Assembly: GCA_964019695.1 (NCBI GenBank)
Contig: OZ026522.1
Location: 17,606,687-17,670,686, forward strand
Length of the DNA: 64,000 bases
Source of the DNA: Loripinus fragilis
Taxonomy: Eukaryota > Mollusca > Bivalvia > Lucinida > Lucinidae
Direction of reading: 5' to 3'
Made by a program: the position numbers and the translations under genes. This document shows, one piece after another, positions 33,247-45,180 of this stretch; the first letter of the stretch is position 1, and every line of letters starts with the position of its first letter. The notes below the pieces were generated by a model. That model searched no databases and had not been told where the DNA came from. It worked only from the letters and a program-made list of their open reading frames with translations.

Positions 33247-33480
33247 TCAAGCGATGGGGGCCCACTGAGCACAAACCTTTCTAAGTTTTAACTGCTGAGT
33301 CAAAATCTTATGTGCTGATCCCGATAATATGCCAACACTATTAGCAATATTTTCCATTGTTAGTCTGGCGTCGTGTTTAATCAGGCCTGCCCCAGCAGCA
33401 ATATTAACATTGGTATACACAGTTTTGGGCCGACCAGGACGGGGACCATCTTTGAAGCTAGTGAAACCATCTTAAAGCTT
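33247..33480 (-). pseudogene. mariner-type transposase remnant (DNA-binding part)
   Basis: On the minus strand a frame gives SFKDGPRPGRPKTVYTNVN, then LIKHDARLTMENIANSVGI and SGSAHKILTQQLKLRKVCA, and stops after QWAPIA. The GRP box and the RLT-IA-VGIS-GS-H-IL pattern are those of the helix-turn-helix domain of mariner-like transposases. A stop lies just upstream (L then stop then DGFT), and the DDE catalytic domain is absent, so this is a fossil. Confidence 0.8.
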
Positions 33481-33839
33481 TGTGATCCACCTGAAAACTA
33501 ACATTTGGAGCACTGCATATGTTCTATGAATCGGACACAATTTATTTTATCTGTGAACCTAAAATGTTCAGATTAACGCGACCTTTAATATAGGCGCTTA
33601 TTTCAAAACTTGATTGAGCGTTCATTTTACACACATTATTTTAGCCAGTGTATTAATTACGACTGCGCATGTTTGAACTTTTAATAATTTTTGAAAGAGT
33701 GAACGAATATAAACAAAATTTGGTACCATTATTCAAAACCACTTCCCCGTGAAATTACCACAATTTCAAAGAATTTCTTACAACCATGTGGTAAGGAGGC
33801 TTATTAGTGCCAGAATTAACTGAACGCCCATCGTAGTGT

Positions 33840-33912
33840 AAACCTTGCTGAAATGCCACATTATGCATCATTTTATCTTGGTCTTTACTATTTGCCAAAG
33901 TACCCATTTGGG
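33840..33912. repeat. H hairpin element, eroded
   Basis: TGCTGAAATGCCACATTATGCAT, then ATTTTATCTTGGTCTTTACTA and TTTGCCAAAGTACC correspond to one arm and the outer stem of the 2,826 copy. The left outer stem is lost. 33,481-33,839 and 33,913-34,140 hold nothing recognisable. Confidence 0.5.
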
Positions 33913-34147
33913 AGCTCGAGTCACTAGTATACAGAGAGTTGTAGGTCGATATGTACCAAATATACGCTAGGCTAATACATGTATCTGAGGGCAGTATTAA
34001 GACCGACAACCTTTATTACAAATCGATTAATGCCCCATGTGACTCATTGATACTTAGCACAATGACGTAGCCAGAACGCCGGAAAAGCTACGCACATCTA
34101 AGGGAGACTACTGGACCAAGCGGCGATTCTCTTCTATTGCGTCCCTT

Positions 34148-34216
34148 TTCGAAATGGGAACTTCTCTTAAAGGAAAGAATTTGCTCCCAGAGGGAGCGAA
34201 TTCTTTCCTTTAAGAG
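34148..34216. repeat. Near-perfect hairpin, about 30-bp arms
   Basis: AACTTCTCTTAAAGGAAAGA, then ATTTGCTCCC, pairs with GGGAGCGAATTC, then TTTCCTTTAAGAGCAGTT, around two or three bases. Its frames are not coding. Confidence 0.8.
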
Positions 34217-34434
34217 CAGTTCCTTATATCTATGGAAAATCACGTTTACCACATTAGGTGACCTCCCTTGAATGGTACTGTTTTTATTACGCACGTGCGT
34301 AACTGCGTAATGGGAGCTACGCCAATGCTTAACCAAAGCATATATGCTCAAATGAAAAAAGAAAAAGAAAAGGAAAAATATACAATTGCAGTAGTAATGA
34401 TATCACGTATATGTATTAACGTATAAGGACAGCA

Positions 34435-34520
34435 GCGTTCTTCATGAGAACATGGGAGACACTGACTGATCAGACTGTACAATTCCCAGACTGATCTGAG
34501 TCTTCCCTGGCCACAAATTT
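34435..34520. repeat. FB3-like fragment
   Basis: CTGATCAGACTGTACAATTC and CAGACTGATCTGAGTCTTCC are inverted around TTCC, matching the FB3 hairpin. Confidence 0.55.
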
Positions 34521-34667
34521 ATATCGTTAGTGTTGCCGTGCAGAAAGAGATTGGATCATTAGAAGAAAAAATAGAATAGGCCTAAGTTTATTTCTGCCAA
34601 ACATACTTTTATAACACTGTCAACCAGCAAAGTTTACCAAATATTTAGACGTTTTACAATATGGACG

Positions 34668-34822
34668 TTTGTTTGTTTGATTAATTTGATTCTTTAAATC
34701 CCTGCCAACAATTTTTCAGTTATGTTGGGATGGGTCTTCCTTGGTTGAAGCAGTACTAAGCAAGGTTGAATGTGACTTGCATTAGAATACAACGCAGTGA
34801 CGCCGGTGAGGACTGGTCTGCA
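34668..34822 (-). mobile_element. S1 SINE, degraded
   Basis: It retains GTTTGTTTGATTAATTTGAT, TTCCTTGGTTGAAGCAGTAC and CAACGCAGTGACGCCGGTGA, but the box A and box B region is gone. 34,823-35,290 has no gene. Confidence 0.7.
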
Positions 34823-35293
34823 TTTGTAATCAGCATCATAAATTGAATTATCTGTCAGTACAAGAGTCACTCAGTCACTTGATTTTACGTTAGATCAGTC
34901 AGGTAGTTGGTATTACGATGTGCATACATTTAAAATTAGATTTCTTATCTAATCTAGACACTTATTAGACTCTAGTCTCTATTTGAAGCAAGTTTTGAAA
35001 CAAGAATTTTACTAGAACTACAAATTTATTCTTCATCAGCTTGTATGTTCTTAATTTTGACATTTTTCATCAGATTTCATTCACTGTTCAGAAAATTGTT
35101 CATATATTTCCTTCAATTTGTTTTTTTATACACAATATCAATGCAGCAAGCTTAAAATTACTATGGTTTTCCCAAATATGTGAAAACCCTAATTCACATA
35201 TAAGGGTTTTTTTTTTTACAAAATTCAACCACTGGCTGTTTGAGTTATTACACTGCCCTCGATATGCTTTATTAACAAGTGAATTATCATTAG

Positions 35294-37886
35294 CAGGGTG
35301 TCAAGTGTCCTATATATTCCTATATATTCCTATATTTGGAAGACAGTCCTATATATTCCTTTTTTTCAGGGTCAGCAAGAAAGGTTAATTCTTATTTAAA
35401 ACAAATGATGTTATTTTCAAACATTGAAAGGTGTAAGTTTGTAATTCTACAACATTTGCTGTCAAATTAACATTTGAAGATCAAATACAAGTGTCTTCCA
35501 GAGCTGGTGAAGAGTGCCTTGAATCTATCACATGGGACCGCAGATATTGAAAGAAGTTTGTCAGTGAACACAAATGTTGTTACTGAAGACAGACCGCACA
35601 TTGGAGAGGCAACAGTGTGTGCAATCAGAACAGTCAAGGATGCAGTAGAGCTTTTAGATCCAGTCAGCAATCAACTTCAAAAATTCCCCTCACAAGAGAG
35701 CTCCTTAGAAGTGCTAAAATGGCATATGCCAGCTACAGGCAAAGACTAGACGGGGACAAGGAGGAAAAAAGAGACAGCTGAAACAACAGGAGTTGGTGAA
35801 AGCTGAAAAGAAAAGACTAGAAAGAGAAAGGGGGAGGAAAAAGATAAAAGACCAAAATCTCTGCTAGACAAGGAAAAAGAACTTTTAAAGAAAGAGTCTG
35901 ACATTCAAGGAAAGCTTGTGACATCTGAGGAGTTGCTGAAGGACATGAGTTCAAAGTTGAATAAGGCTGTTGAGAAAGGTGACTTTAAAGGTGCAGATGT
36001 AGCTCAAATGGTGATAGCCACAGCCACTTCAAGTATTGAGAAATTAGAAGAGAAGTAGGTAAAGTGAAAGAAAGTCAGAAACAGGTGTAAAAGGAGAAAA
36101 AGAAAACTTCTTGAGAACAAATTAGAGCGTAAAAGTAGATCATCAATAGCTAGGAAAGAAAAAGTACAGACAAGGTAAAGGTACCATCATCAAACAAGAG
36201 GAAAACCACTGAAGAAAGCACTTCTTCTAAAAAGCAAAAGAGTCATTCGATAAGCAGCATTTGACTTTGTATTGCTATGAGTGAAACTAAAATAACCATG
36301 TGCTAACTAAGATTGGGGAGTTACATGCTGTAGTCTTTTCATATTCAATAAACTGTCTGTATGAAGGTGCTAGGCAGCATATTTGTCAAAACAACTTAAT
36401 TTTAGTACTAACAAAGTACAGTGTTATTTTCAAGTCTTGAAAACCCAATGGTTGTGTCATTTGTTAATATAGTGCGCCCAGCTAATAGAGACTGGGCGTG
36501 TCAGACAGAGCGCTGTCATACACTGTCAAATAAGACTAGTCTACAGTAAATCGGGTGTAATAGCCTATGTACGCTTTACTCGTGCAACCAACTAAAGCGC
36601 AGACGACAAGGGTGGCCAACTTTATACGTTAGCATGCCTGGTAAACATGTATCTTTAGTATGCTGCTGGGGACCTGCTGCATTTCATTTTCAGGGATGGA
36701 TATGTTGTGAAAGTTTTGGGGGAGGGGAGGTTTGCACTTTCTTCAAATTATGTCTGTATGGCAAAACTGGTTTGATTTTTTAGCCTGATACAATAGTAAT
36801 AAATCACCAATAATAATTCAGCGGGACAAGGGTTAGGTATCTGGATCATGAGAAAAGGGCATACAAACATGAGATTTGGTCAAGTCTCTTATAATCATTC
36901 ATTCTGGCGTGTCCAGAGAGACTAGATGTCTAAAAGTTGTTTGGAGTCTTCTTCAACTTGCATACTTTGTTTATGCGAGAAGCGAAAGCCCTGGCGAGGT
37001 CATGCAGGCTCGTCGGAGCCTTCGCCACACGCCGATGTAATAAGAACCATCATATTGTGTGCTGACCAATTTATAGTAATAAATTTTCATTGCGGACCAT
37101 TATTTTATTTTCTTATTCAGTATTATAATTCGAATAGTTAAAATTTCGAAACACTGTCATAGTGCATTTATCTAGACTAGCCAGTCTCCTTGTTATCCAA
37201 ATTAATTTGAGATGCCCTTTTCTCACAATGGGCTCAAAACTACAACAAGTATATACAGGTATACAGCTGCAAAGCGTTTCACGGGTGAATAAATTCACTC
37301 TTGCCTACCGATTTTTAAATGGAAATGTCCACGGGTGTGTCTTTGCTAAGGACCGCCCTGTCTCTCTTAACTGGTCGGACTATACATGTGCTTTTTAAAA
37401 GAATGGTAAAACATAGATCTAGCAAATATTGTTGGCATATATACAATAGATATTTCCATGATGAGCACAGAAAGCAAGGAAAATTCATACAGTTGGATGT
37501 GGTATGCTTTAATCATAAAAGTTGTGTTCAAAGTTTAGCCAACACAAACTTTAATGTAAATAACCTGTATTTTGTTTAACGCCAAAGGTTACTGGGCAGC
37601 CTATTCAGTATTTTTTGCCTTGCTTTGCCAAAGACATTTCTGACAGCACTTTTCATACTATATCTTGTTATCATTCATTGGTTAATCTTTTTTTTAAATA
37701 ATGTTTACTGCTTGTTTTTGTTGATTATTCATTAAAAGGACAGAGTGTTGTGAGTGGAGGAGGTGGCTAAATATATAATTGTTTATGTTTTCTTTGTCCT
37801 ATATATTCCTACATTTCTGAAGTGACAGTCCTATATTTTAGGTGTTGGTCCTATATTTTAAGGACCAAATTTCACTTGACACCCTG
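35294..37886 (+). mobile_element. DNA transposon with broken transposase, 6-bp TSD
   Basis: The ends CAGGGTGTCAAGTGTCCTAT and TTTCACTTGACACCCTG are inverted. Subterminal TCCTATAT(A/T)T repeats occur at both ends. CATTAG is duplicated at 35,288-35,293 and 37,887-37,892. The element encloses a decayed transposase-like gene (35,474-36,261) and 1.6 kb without a frame. The C-terminal hAT-like domain plus a non-standard 6-bp TSD suggests an unusual hAT-related group. Confidence 0.85.
35474..36261 (+). pseudogene. hAT-like transposase C-terminus with coiled coil, frameshifted
   Basis: The first piece reads LVKSALNLSHGTADIERSLS, then VNTNVVTEDRPHIGEATVCA; SHG-AD-ER-SVN-V--DR is the hAT-dimerisation-like signature. 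The frame then shifts near 35,700 (AKMAYASYRQRLDGDKEE), again near 35,775 (KQQELVKAEKKRLERERG) and again near 35,850 (LLDKEKELLKKESDIQGKLV, then ADVAQMVIATATSSIEKLEEK and stop at about 36,058). A basic tail with SSNKRKTTEESTSSKKQK ends at TGA 36,261. The Lys/Glu-rich middle would form a coiled coil. At least three frameshifts and internal stops make it a pseudogene. It lacks the N-terminal BED and catalytic parts. Confidence 0.78.
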
Positions 37887-37892
37887 CATTAG

Positions 37893-38720
37893 ACTGCACA
37901 ACTTCTATGCAACCAAATATTTATGGTCACATACCTGTAATTGTAAAGAGGGCACTGATAGGCTCAAAAGCTGGGTGGAAGCTCAGCACAATATTTAACT
38001 TGTAAGGTGTTTCGTGATTTGTCAATAATAAAAATGCGGGAAATAAATCATATTTATTAGATGGGTATATCTTTGCTGCACTTTTTGAAACAACATCCTT
38101 CTACTTTTGTTGATAAAGTTTACTAGTGTGGCTAAAAAAAGGACCTTGCATTCTGGTACTTTTTCAATGGAATTTTCCTCTCATGTAGGGTGCCCACATT
38201 CAGGGGCCAAAAAGTGGTAAATCATGCTGTCACCGGGGTATCTCATTCTTGTTTATTAATTGAACCATCAATGGCAGCCTCATTTTGATTGAAGAGTTGT
38301 GGGGACCACAGCCTACTCAAAAGCAATTATAATGGAGGTCTATGGAAAAACAATAACAGGTCTGAAGTTATTTACCCGGCAGCCGTGTCAATAGCCTCGG
38401 CCTTGAACTTATTGTATGACGTCATTTACGCGCGTTCTAAAAATGTCAACAAAAAAATCTGCAAGCAAAAAGATGGTAAAAAGGGTAAATCTGCTGCTGC
38501 TGTAACAAGGAAACTTGTAAAATATCAAAGAAAGCATGCACTAGTATAGCAAACCCCTAAAAAGAGAAAACTATTCAACTTACTCCGTTTGAAAATCGAA
38601 TGTAATCAGTTTTCGCGAGGCCATCGCAATGTTTCGTACTGGGATTATTTCATTTAGAGTTTTGCACCTAGAGAAAGCATAGTTCAAAGAAGCACCAAGA
38701 GGATACAGCCAGTGTTATAT
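37893..38720. other. No gene seen
   Basis: One frame at 38,289-38,549 ends in a Lys-rich stretch (KQKDGKKGKSAAA), but it has no supporting splice sites or recognisable domain. Confidence 0.45.
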
Positions 38721-39185
38721 TGGCAGAAGAATCAACAACAACAACAACAAGGATTATTTGGTCCTCGTTAAACCACAGGTTAAAGATGCGGTGATTTGTC
38801 CAGCCCCCCCCCTAAAAAATAGCGCACACATATATTTGTGAAAACTGTTTTTCCATCAAAACATGAATAAAATACATTGTACCCCACATTAGGCCCCTTG
38901 CTCATATCTCTGTTCAGTCTCGTAACTAGTAATGACAAAGGAATCGATAAGACTGTCCCGCTATATCTGTCGCCATCATAACCCAGTCCAATTCAAGCAG
39001 CGATTTTATCATAGTAATTTAATCAAGAATGTATTGAATATAGATAAAATCTCGTTGAATCTGTCTTGACGACAGAATTGGTCTCTCTGGTATGTTAGTG
39101 TATCTTCTCTTGGTATTCTCAGGTGTTACATGTATCTTCTTGAGTAAATTGTCTCTCGGTATAAAAATTTAACTGGAGGTGCACA

Positions 39186-39494
39186 TTAAAACCTAGCTGT
39201 CCGGGTGATGAAGTCACCCAGCGCGGAGAAGATGTTCATTTCATGAATTTTTCTGAAGTCAGTTTTAGTACAGCTGAGTAAGAACTCGCATGAAAGGTAT
39301 GGTGTTCCAGTAGTATTGAAGATGTGAGTCCTTAATGCTTCTCTTTCATTGAAGTATCTTTCGCAGTGTAGAAGGTAGTGTTCAACTGTTTCTAATTGAT
39401 TACATTCACATAAGTTGTTATTTGAAATGCCCATTTTAAATTGATAGTCCCTTAACTGGTTGTAACCCAATCTGAGCTTAGCAATATTCCTGTA
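39186..39494 (-). pseudogene. I-like LINE C-terminal region
   Basis: In the same frame as the RNase H part but after one TAA (39,495-39,497). It encodes YRNIAKLRLGYNQLRDYQFK, then CECNQLETVEHYLLHCERY, a Cys-Cys-His-Cys pattern usual at the C-terminus of I/Jockey-type LINE proteins, and ends FITRTARF. The TAA is one base from CAA, so a single nonsense change explains the break. Confidence 0.82.
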
Positions 39495-40534
39495 TTAGAT
39501 GGTATTTGGATAATCAATTTGAGATCTATCTGTAACTTTTGGTTTATATCTGAATAATGTTCTTCCCGTTTCTGAAGATTCCCACTGTCTTTGGCACTGA
39601 GATAGACCCATTTTGACGGCTGCTTGTTTGATATCTGCCATGGTCACTACTTCTGTATCACTCTTCATTGCTCCTGCCTCCAAGGACGCTTCTTTGGCCA
39701 GTCTATCTGCCTCTTCATTGCCTTTGATATTAGCATGGCCTTGTGTCCAAGATATGTCTACCTTTATGTTCTTCTGCTCCAATCTACCGATCTTCTGTCT
39801 GATTTCTGCTACCGTCTGTTTATGATGTGTTGGCTGCCACCCTAACTTTAGGATTCCTATTTCAGATTGACTGTCTGAAAAGATATGTACCTCAGAACTA
39901 TCTGTCTTGTTGATTTCCTCGGCTACATGGTCTATGGTTATGAGTTTAGCAACAACCTCTCCCAGAAGGATAGAACTATAGCTGGATACAGGTCTTTTCA
40001 GGCAGATGGGAATATCCTGGTACGGCATAAAGATACAAGAGCTGGCCCCACAAGGTCCAGGGTTTGATTGACAGGAGCCATCTGTAAATGCTATGATGGA
40101 GGTTGGAGAGCAGTTATCAAGCAGGCCTTGGATGATTGAACGAGATTCATTTTGCTGTTCCTCAGTTCTAGACTTTGACGAGCCTAACCGATCCCAGTAT
40201 TCTGGCCGTTTCTTTGAAGGTTGAAGGGAATCTTCAAATGAGAACTCAGGTTCGATGTTGAAGGTTGTGATGCCTGTTTCAGATGACATATCCTCTAGCT
40301 GAAGTTGTAACTTTCCAAATGGAGATAAGAACTTCTCACTCTCAATTTCATCTTTCCAGTTGAGCCAAGACTTTTTGATAAGAATTTCATCACTTTTACT
40401 TATTATCTTTGCACCTTCTCTGATTGACAACTCCTGTCTTCTAATATGAAGCGGTTTAATACCTAGTTCAACCTCAAGTGCCTCTCTTCCACTGGTTCCA
40501 TATGCATCCAGGCATAAACAAAGGGATTTCCTCT
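39495..40534 (-). pseudogene. I-like LINE RNase H domain
   Basis: The host-derived part begins at about RKSLCLCLDAYGTSGREAL; the residues before it are translated SINE. Connection: LGIKPLHIRRQELSIREGAK. RNase H: IIAFTDGSCQSNPGPCGA, LGEVVAKLITIDH, HIFSDSQSEIGIL, ISWTQGHANIKGNEEADRLA, which supply the D-E-D-D catalytic set. Ends YPNTI and a premature TAA. Confidence 0.88.
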
Positions 40535-40803
40535 GTTGGTTGTTGGTTGGTTTTGTTGCTTTACGTCCCAAGTCAACAGCTATGGTCATTGCGGGACGGT
40601 CAGTTCACCTAACCACACTTTTTCCTGGGCAGGCTTGAACAAGCGGTTAACCAGTAATTTGTGCACATACTTTCGCTTGTAACTGACAACAACCCTTCTT
40701 GAATGAATCAGCGGAAGGGAGGAGAATGACCGTAGAAAGTATTTCATGATCAATCTCCACGAAAGTATGGGACCGGGCCGGGATCGAACTCGCGACCCCT
40801 CTA
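40535..40803 (-). mobile_element. S2 SINE inserted in the I-like LINE
   Basis: On the minus strand the head includes TCGCGAGTTCGATCCCGGCC, a box B-like tRNA sequence. The body follows, and the tail is AACAAAACCAACCAACAACC. AGAGG at both junctions may be a short target duplication. Removing it would bring the RT frame (LEYACAVWQIADAKP) next to QRKSLCLCLDAY. It is distinct from S1 in body and tail. Confidence 0.8.
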
Positions 40804-41575
40804 AAGGTTTGGCATCAGCAATCTGCCAGACAGCACAGGCATATTCTAGAATTGGACAGATTAATGATATGTAGAGCTGTAAAAGTTTGCTTGTATTGAT
40901 CTTTTCAACATGTTTGATTTGTCTTAAGACTCCAATTACTTTATTTGCTTTCTGTTCTGTTTTCTTGATATGGGTCTGAAAATTCAAAGACTTGTCCAAA
41001 TGTAGACCTAGGATTTTGGGATTTGAATTGTATGGGATGTCCTCACCATTCAACTGTACCCTGAGAGATGAACCCTCAACATCAAGATTGCTCCTGGAGA
41101 AAAGGCATATTTCTGTTTTATCTAGACTGATTTTCATTCTCCACTTCAGCGTACACAGAAGGAGCTTATGAAGGGCTTCCTCAATGATGTTGGCTAAGTA
41201 TGTTGGATCTGTTCCAGTTGCCCAAACCGTTCCGTCATCAGCAAATTTTACTTTACTGCATGAAATATCTTTGAGGATGTCCTGTAGAAAGATGATGAAG
41301 AGAATCGGTGAGATAACTGAACCTCGAGGAAGTCCGACAAAAGTAAAAAATTCTGTTCCATGACTACCTTTCAAATAACATCTTGCGGTTCTATCGGAAA
41401 GAAAATCAGCAATCCAACTCCAGATAGTTCCTCTGATTCCAAGCTTATGCATTTTCACAAGAAGTCCATCTCTCCACACACTGTCGAAGGCTTTTTCCAT
41501 GTCTATGAAGGCTGCTAAGGTAGATTGCTTCCTGTTGAATCCGTTGAAGACATCTTGAACAAATCTTAATATCTA
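40804..41575 (-). pseudogene. I-like LINE reverse transcriptase, C-terminal half
   Basis: From the truncation point: FVQDVFNGFNRKQSTLAAFI, then DMEKAFDSVWRDGLL, GLPRGSVISPILFIIFLQDI, KFADDGTVWATGTDP (catalytic Asp pair), PKILGLHLDKSLNF and LYISLICPILEYACAVWQIA. The frame then runs into the SINE (EGSRVRSRPG onward is SINE) and stops within it. The first catalytic Asp (DMEKAFD) is present; the finger region is not. Confidence 0.9.
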
Positions 41576-42475
41576 AAAAGAATAAAGCAGATGATATATC
41601 AATAATTTATTGAGCTACGTATTATACTTATTTCGCTATCACAACTTCAATCTAGCTGACATTGATCAATTTTCAGAAAATGTGACTAATGGCGGACAGC
41701 GACTTCGAACATGTGCCTACTTTAAACAGAGCTCTCGGAAACGCAGGATTACGCGTATTGGTACACAGGTTTTTTCCCTGGGATGCATGATTTTCGCTAG
41801 GCCGGAGTTCCGCGTACGCATGTTTTTTTAATCGGCACACACTAAAAATCCAGTAGTTGAGAGATAAATACACACCAGGAGATCAAAAGCCCTTTGATAT
41901 TATCGATCGCGACACGCTTTTCCTGTCTCTCTTGACCAATCGTATGACTCGGACTGCAGTGTAGCAATTCTGACAGATGATTGACAGGATTACTGATCCG
42001 GGACAGTGTTGTTATTACAAGGTGAATATTAATTAAGCAAGGATTATCGGAAAATTGTTTGAAACAGATGCACTACCGATTTACCGTTAATTAAAGGGAG
42101 AAAAAACTAATAGGGTATTGTAAACAACATCAGACTACCTACTTCCGAATTCGACTGATTAGGGATGAAAGAGAAAACATATTTAATTGCATTTGTTTAC
42201 GATTTGAGCAACATAAACATGGAGAAAAAACAACAAGTTTACGGATTTGCATTTCTTCATTCGTTCATTGCTACGACAAACAAAAGAGTCTGAGAATTTT
42301 TGGGGAAAAAAACTATACAGCTGTAAGCCGTATACAGTAACGTATGACTGACAAAAGTTACAAATGAAGCTACACTACAAGCGGTGCGATGAAATATTTG
42401 TCCAAGCCGAATGTCTAGATGAATAAACACAAACAAATCACGTTCAGCAAGTAAAATCGTTCATTCTAAATCATG
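41576..42475. other. No gene seen
   Basis: About 900 bases without a supported exon. CG-containing words are somewhat more frequent than nearby (41,690-41,830 and 41,900-41,960), but no start or splice pattern could be fixed. Confidence 0.4.
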
Positions 42476-42480
42476 GAAGC

Positions 42481-44130
42481 CAGGGTTTGCGCTAGGATTT
42501 ATTTTTCTTTCGCCACCATTTTCGCCAATCAGATTTTTTTTGTGCCATTTTCTCAAACTTAGAGCCAGATTTTGGCCATTTGTCGCCCAAAAAGAGCCAG
42601 GTTTGGGGGCATTTTGCGCAAAAGTCCATTATGTATTTAAAAGCGGTTGACAGTCTTTAAATTTATGTATATTTGTACCTGGAGATTGTTGATTTTTCTT
42701 AACAGAGCAAACACTGATGAAATGCTGTTTGGGTATTCACTGCTTGCCAAAGTACCTGTTTGCAAGTATTCAGAATAAATAGGATTAACCAACATTGTTC
42801 GTTTAAGGTGTCATGCAAAAGATAATACACAGGGATGATAATGATCACACTTTCGATGTAATTGTCAATCTTTCCATAGAGTTTATATGGAAAACCTCAA
42901 TTCAGGTTTGAACACCTGAACGTGAGACAGGTTATTTTTTAACACATCATTAAATTAAAAATAATTGCTAATATATGTATGACGCCAATTTTAAAATAAT
43001 ATGACTTTTTTCTCTCGATTTTTTTGGTATTTGATTTTAGTGATTAAAAGTTTGCAATCAATGTTATTCTCGCTTGAATATAAAATTATAAAAGATCATA
43101 TAATACTTTGATTAAAATGTCTAAATTGGGAAATTATATGTTAAATAAAACGAATAACTGCCTTGCCAAAGTAGTTTGCTAAATATTGTAACAAGGGAGC
43201 TAATTCAAAATATTAGGGGAGAGCACAATTGCATAATTTTTACCTCGGAATACAGGCCCGAATTTTTCTGACAAAACAAATTTAAATCAAGTGAGCCATA
43301 ACATCATCTACCTTTTAAATAAAAAGGTTTCTGCTTAGAAATGATAGGTTCAGATATCTGAAACTGTCGAGAAAAGCACTTTGAACAGCTTGTGCAGTTG
43401 CTGTCTTGAAAAGAGAAGCAATGCTACTGTCGGCCTTTGCGAGATAAGCGGATCCTTTCGCATGCCTGGTAATGTCTAGTGAGTGATGCCGTCAGATGAA
43501 AGAATGGCACAGTGAACACCATGCAAATCTTTCTACTTTCTCACAAAGCTTGATGGAAAGCTCGAAGCAATATATCTAATCTTCTTACGAGTGGAAAGTG
43601 AGCTTGCAAGTGACACTTGATTTTTTCTTCTTCGTGGACGTCGATGTAGCGGTCTTTTCAGCATGTTTAAAGTTACAAATTCAGAAAGCTATGTAATGAC
43701 TATTATTATTGACCACAAAAAGCAAAGATGTCACGATGATGGTGCAGTTTATTTCATGCACAGCATGGCACCATGTATATTATAGTCTGTAATTATGACC
43801 GTTACCGGTAGCAGCTGTTAAAAGTGTGTGCCGACCGCCGTAGGTTATAAACATTTATACTGGGTCCGAGGTTATCAGCGCGTGTCCAGGTTTGACTCGA
43901 TCAGCTACTGAATTGTGTGGTCGATAATTGGGGTGTTAATTGACAATTAAGATACACATTGATGACACGGGGCAATGACTTGTAGCCGGAGGTGACAATT
44001 CCGACGCCAGACAAAAAATATACTTGCGCTTTTTCTTTCGCCAATAGTTGTCGCCAAATTAATATTTTTTGCGCCAAATTTATTATTTCTTCGCATTTTG
44101 CGACAATGGTGATCGATAGCGCGAACCCTG
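42481..44130. mobile_element. 1.65-kb TIR element with 5-bp TSD
   Basis: The ends CAGGGTTTGCGCTA and TAGCGCGAACCCTG are inverted. Subterminal arms share TTTCTTTCGCCA and TTTTTTGTGCC/TTTTTTGCGCC words. GAAGC flanks both sides. An H-like fragment (CACTGCTTGCCAAAGTACCT) lies at 42,735-42,760. No transposase frame. Confidence 0.88.
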
Positions 44131-44505
44131 GAAGCCATGTTAAATGGCTAAGTAATGTCAGTCTATTCAATGCAATCGCCGTAGACACTAGCGAGATGCG
44201 TTTTTTGACTTCCATCTGCAAAAAAATATACAAAACAGAGGACTGCTGTCTGTTTGCCTGCCTGTCTGTCTGTCTGTCTTGTTGACTAATAAAACAAGTA
44301 CCGACAGTTTAATCTTTTTATTTTGATAAGGCCAAACAAAAAAATGTGTGTTCAGGTTACATGAAAAAATATACCAAAATATTTTGTTTTGTTAAGTAGG
44401 AACAATCCATTAATGCTTAAAGGGTTAAAATCAGTCGATCTAAAAATTATTCAAATGTATTACTTCCTGCTTAAATGGAAAAGATATACCGTATCATACG
44501 GTATG
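44131..44505. other. No gene seen; G-family end fragment
   Basis: GATAAGGCCAAACAAAAAAATGTGTGTTCAGG at 44,324-44,356 is one end of a G element without its partner; a (CTGT)n tract lies at 44,253-44,278. Confidence 0.5.
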
Positions 44506-44509
44506 CACA

Positions 44510-45180
44510 AATTGGTAGGACTCCAACTTTTTTGAAGTGGGACTCCCACTTTTTCCAGTGGGACCAGCAGCCTAGATAAGCAGCGTATTTGCATAAATAC
44601 GCAATTAAAATCATCAAAAAAGCAATTAAAATTAAATGTGAGCGTACCGAAAAGCAATTCCGTTGATCGGTATGCAATTACATGCGATGTCATTGCGTAC
44701 CATTTGGTCCGTTTCGTTTCCATTTGTGTAATATGCAAATACCAGTCGGGTATTGATTTTTTTTTTACTAGCGAGCGCACAGTATATCTGAATAAAATAT
44801 CGCTGCCAGTCAAGTATTTTAGTGGAAAAACTTTGCAAAATGGATGCGAGCAACTAATGTCAACAAGGCGATGAGATTTGCTTCAGGTACAGTAAAAATC
44901 CGCTAGTTTGATACTCAGAAAGGCAGATTATGAGAGTAAATATGTAAGCACATGCCCGATGGATTCATTCAATAAGAAAACGTATGTAATTACTGCCAAA
45001 AACGTGGCGTAAAAAATATAAAAATACGCAATTGTTTTTGCAAGTACGCAATTGAGGATAACCAGGTTGTGTAAATACCCAATTGACCCAAAAGCTTATC
45101 TAGGGCGCTGGGGACTGGTACTTTTTGCCAGATGGGAGTCCTGAACTCCTGTTTTCAAAATCCTAGTGAGAGTTCTGTTT
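44510..45180. mobile_element. TIR element related to the CAGAGTTCTCAC family
   Basis: Left TAGGACTCCAACTTTTTTGA plus GGGACTCCCA, AGCCTAGATAAGC and ACGCAATT words are mirrored on the right (TACGCAATTGA, GCTTATCTAGGGCGC, TGGGAGTCCTGAACTCCTG, TCCTAGTGAGAGTTCTG). The small element at 47,620 has the same right-end sequence complete. Confidence 0.65.

Larger units (their letters stand above)
38725..41575 (-). mobile_element. I-like LINE, 5'-truncated, split by a SINE
   Basis: Reading the minus strand: half an RT, an RNase H domain and a C-terminal Cys/His region, then a 3' UTR ending at a short (TTG)n tract near 38,730-38,752. RT followed by RNase H places it in the I group. The 5' end stops at about 41,575 with ILRFVQDVF, in mid-RT, so ORF1 and the endonuclease are missing. 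A SINE (40,535-40,803) and a nonsense codon (39,495-39,497) interrupt it. Confidence 0.85.
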
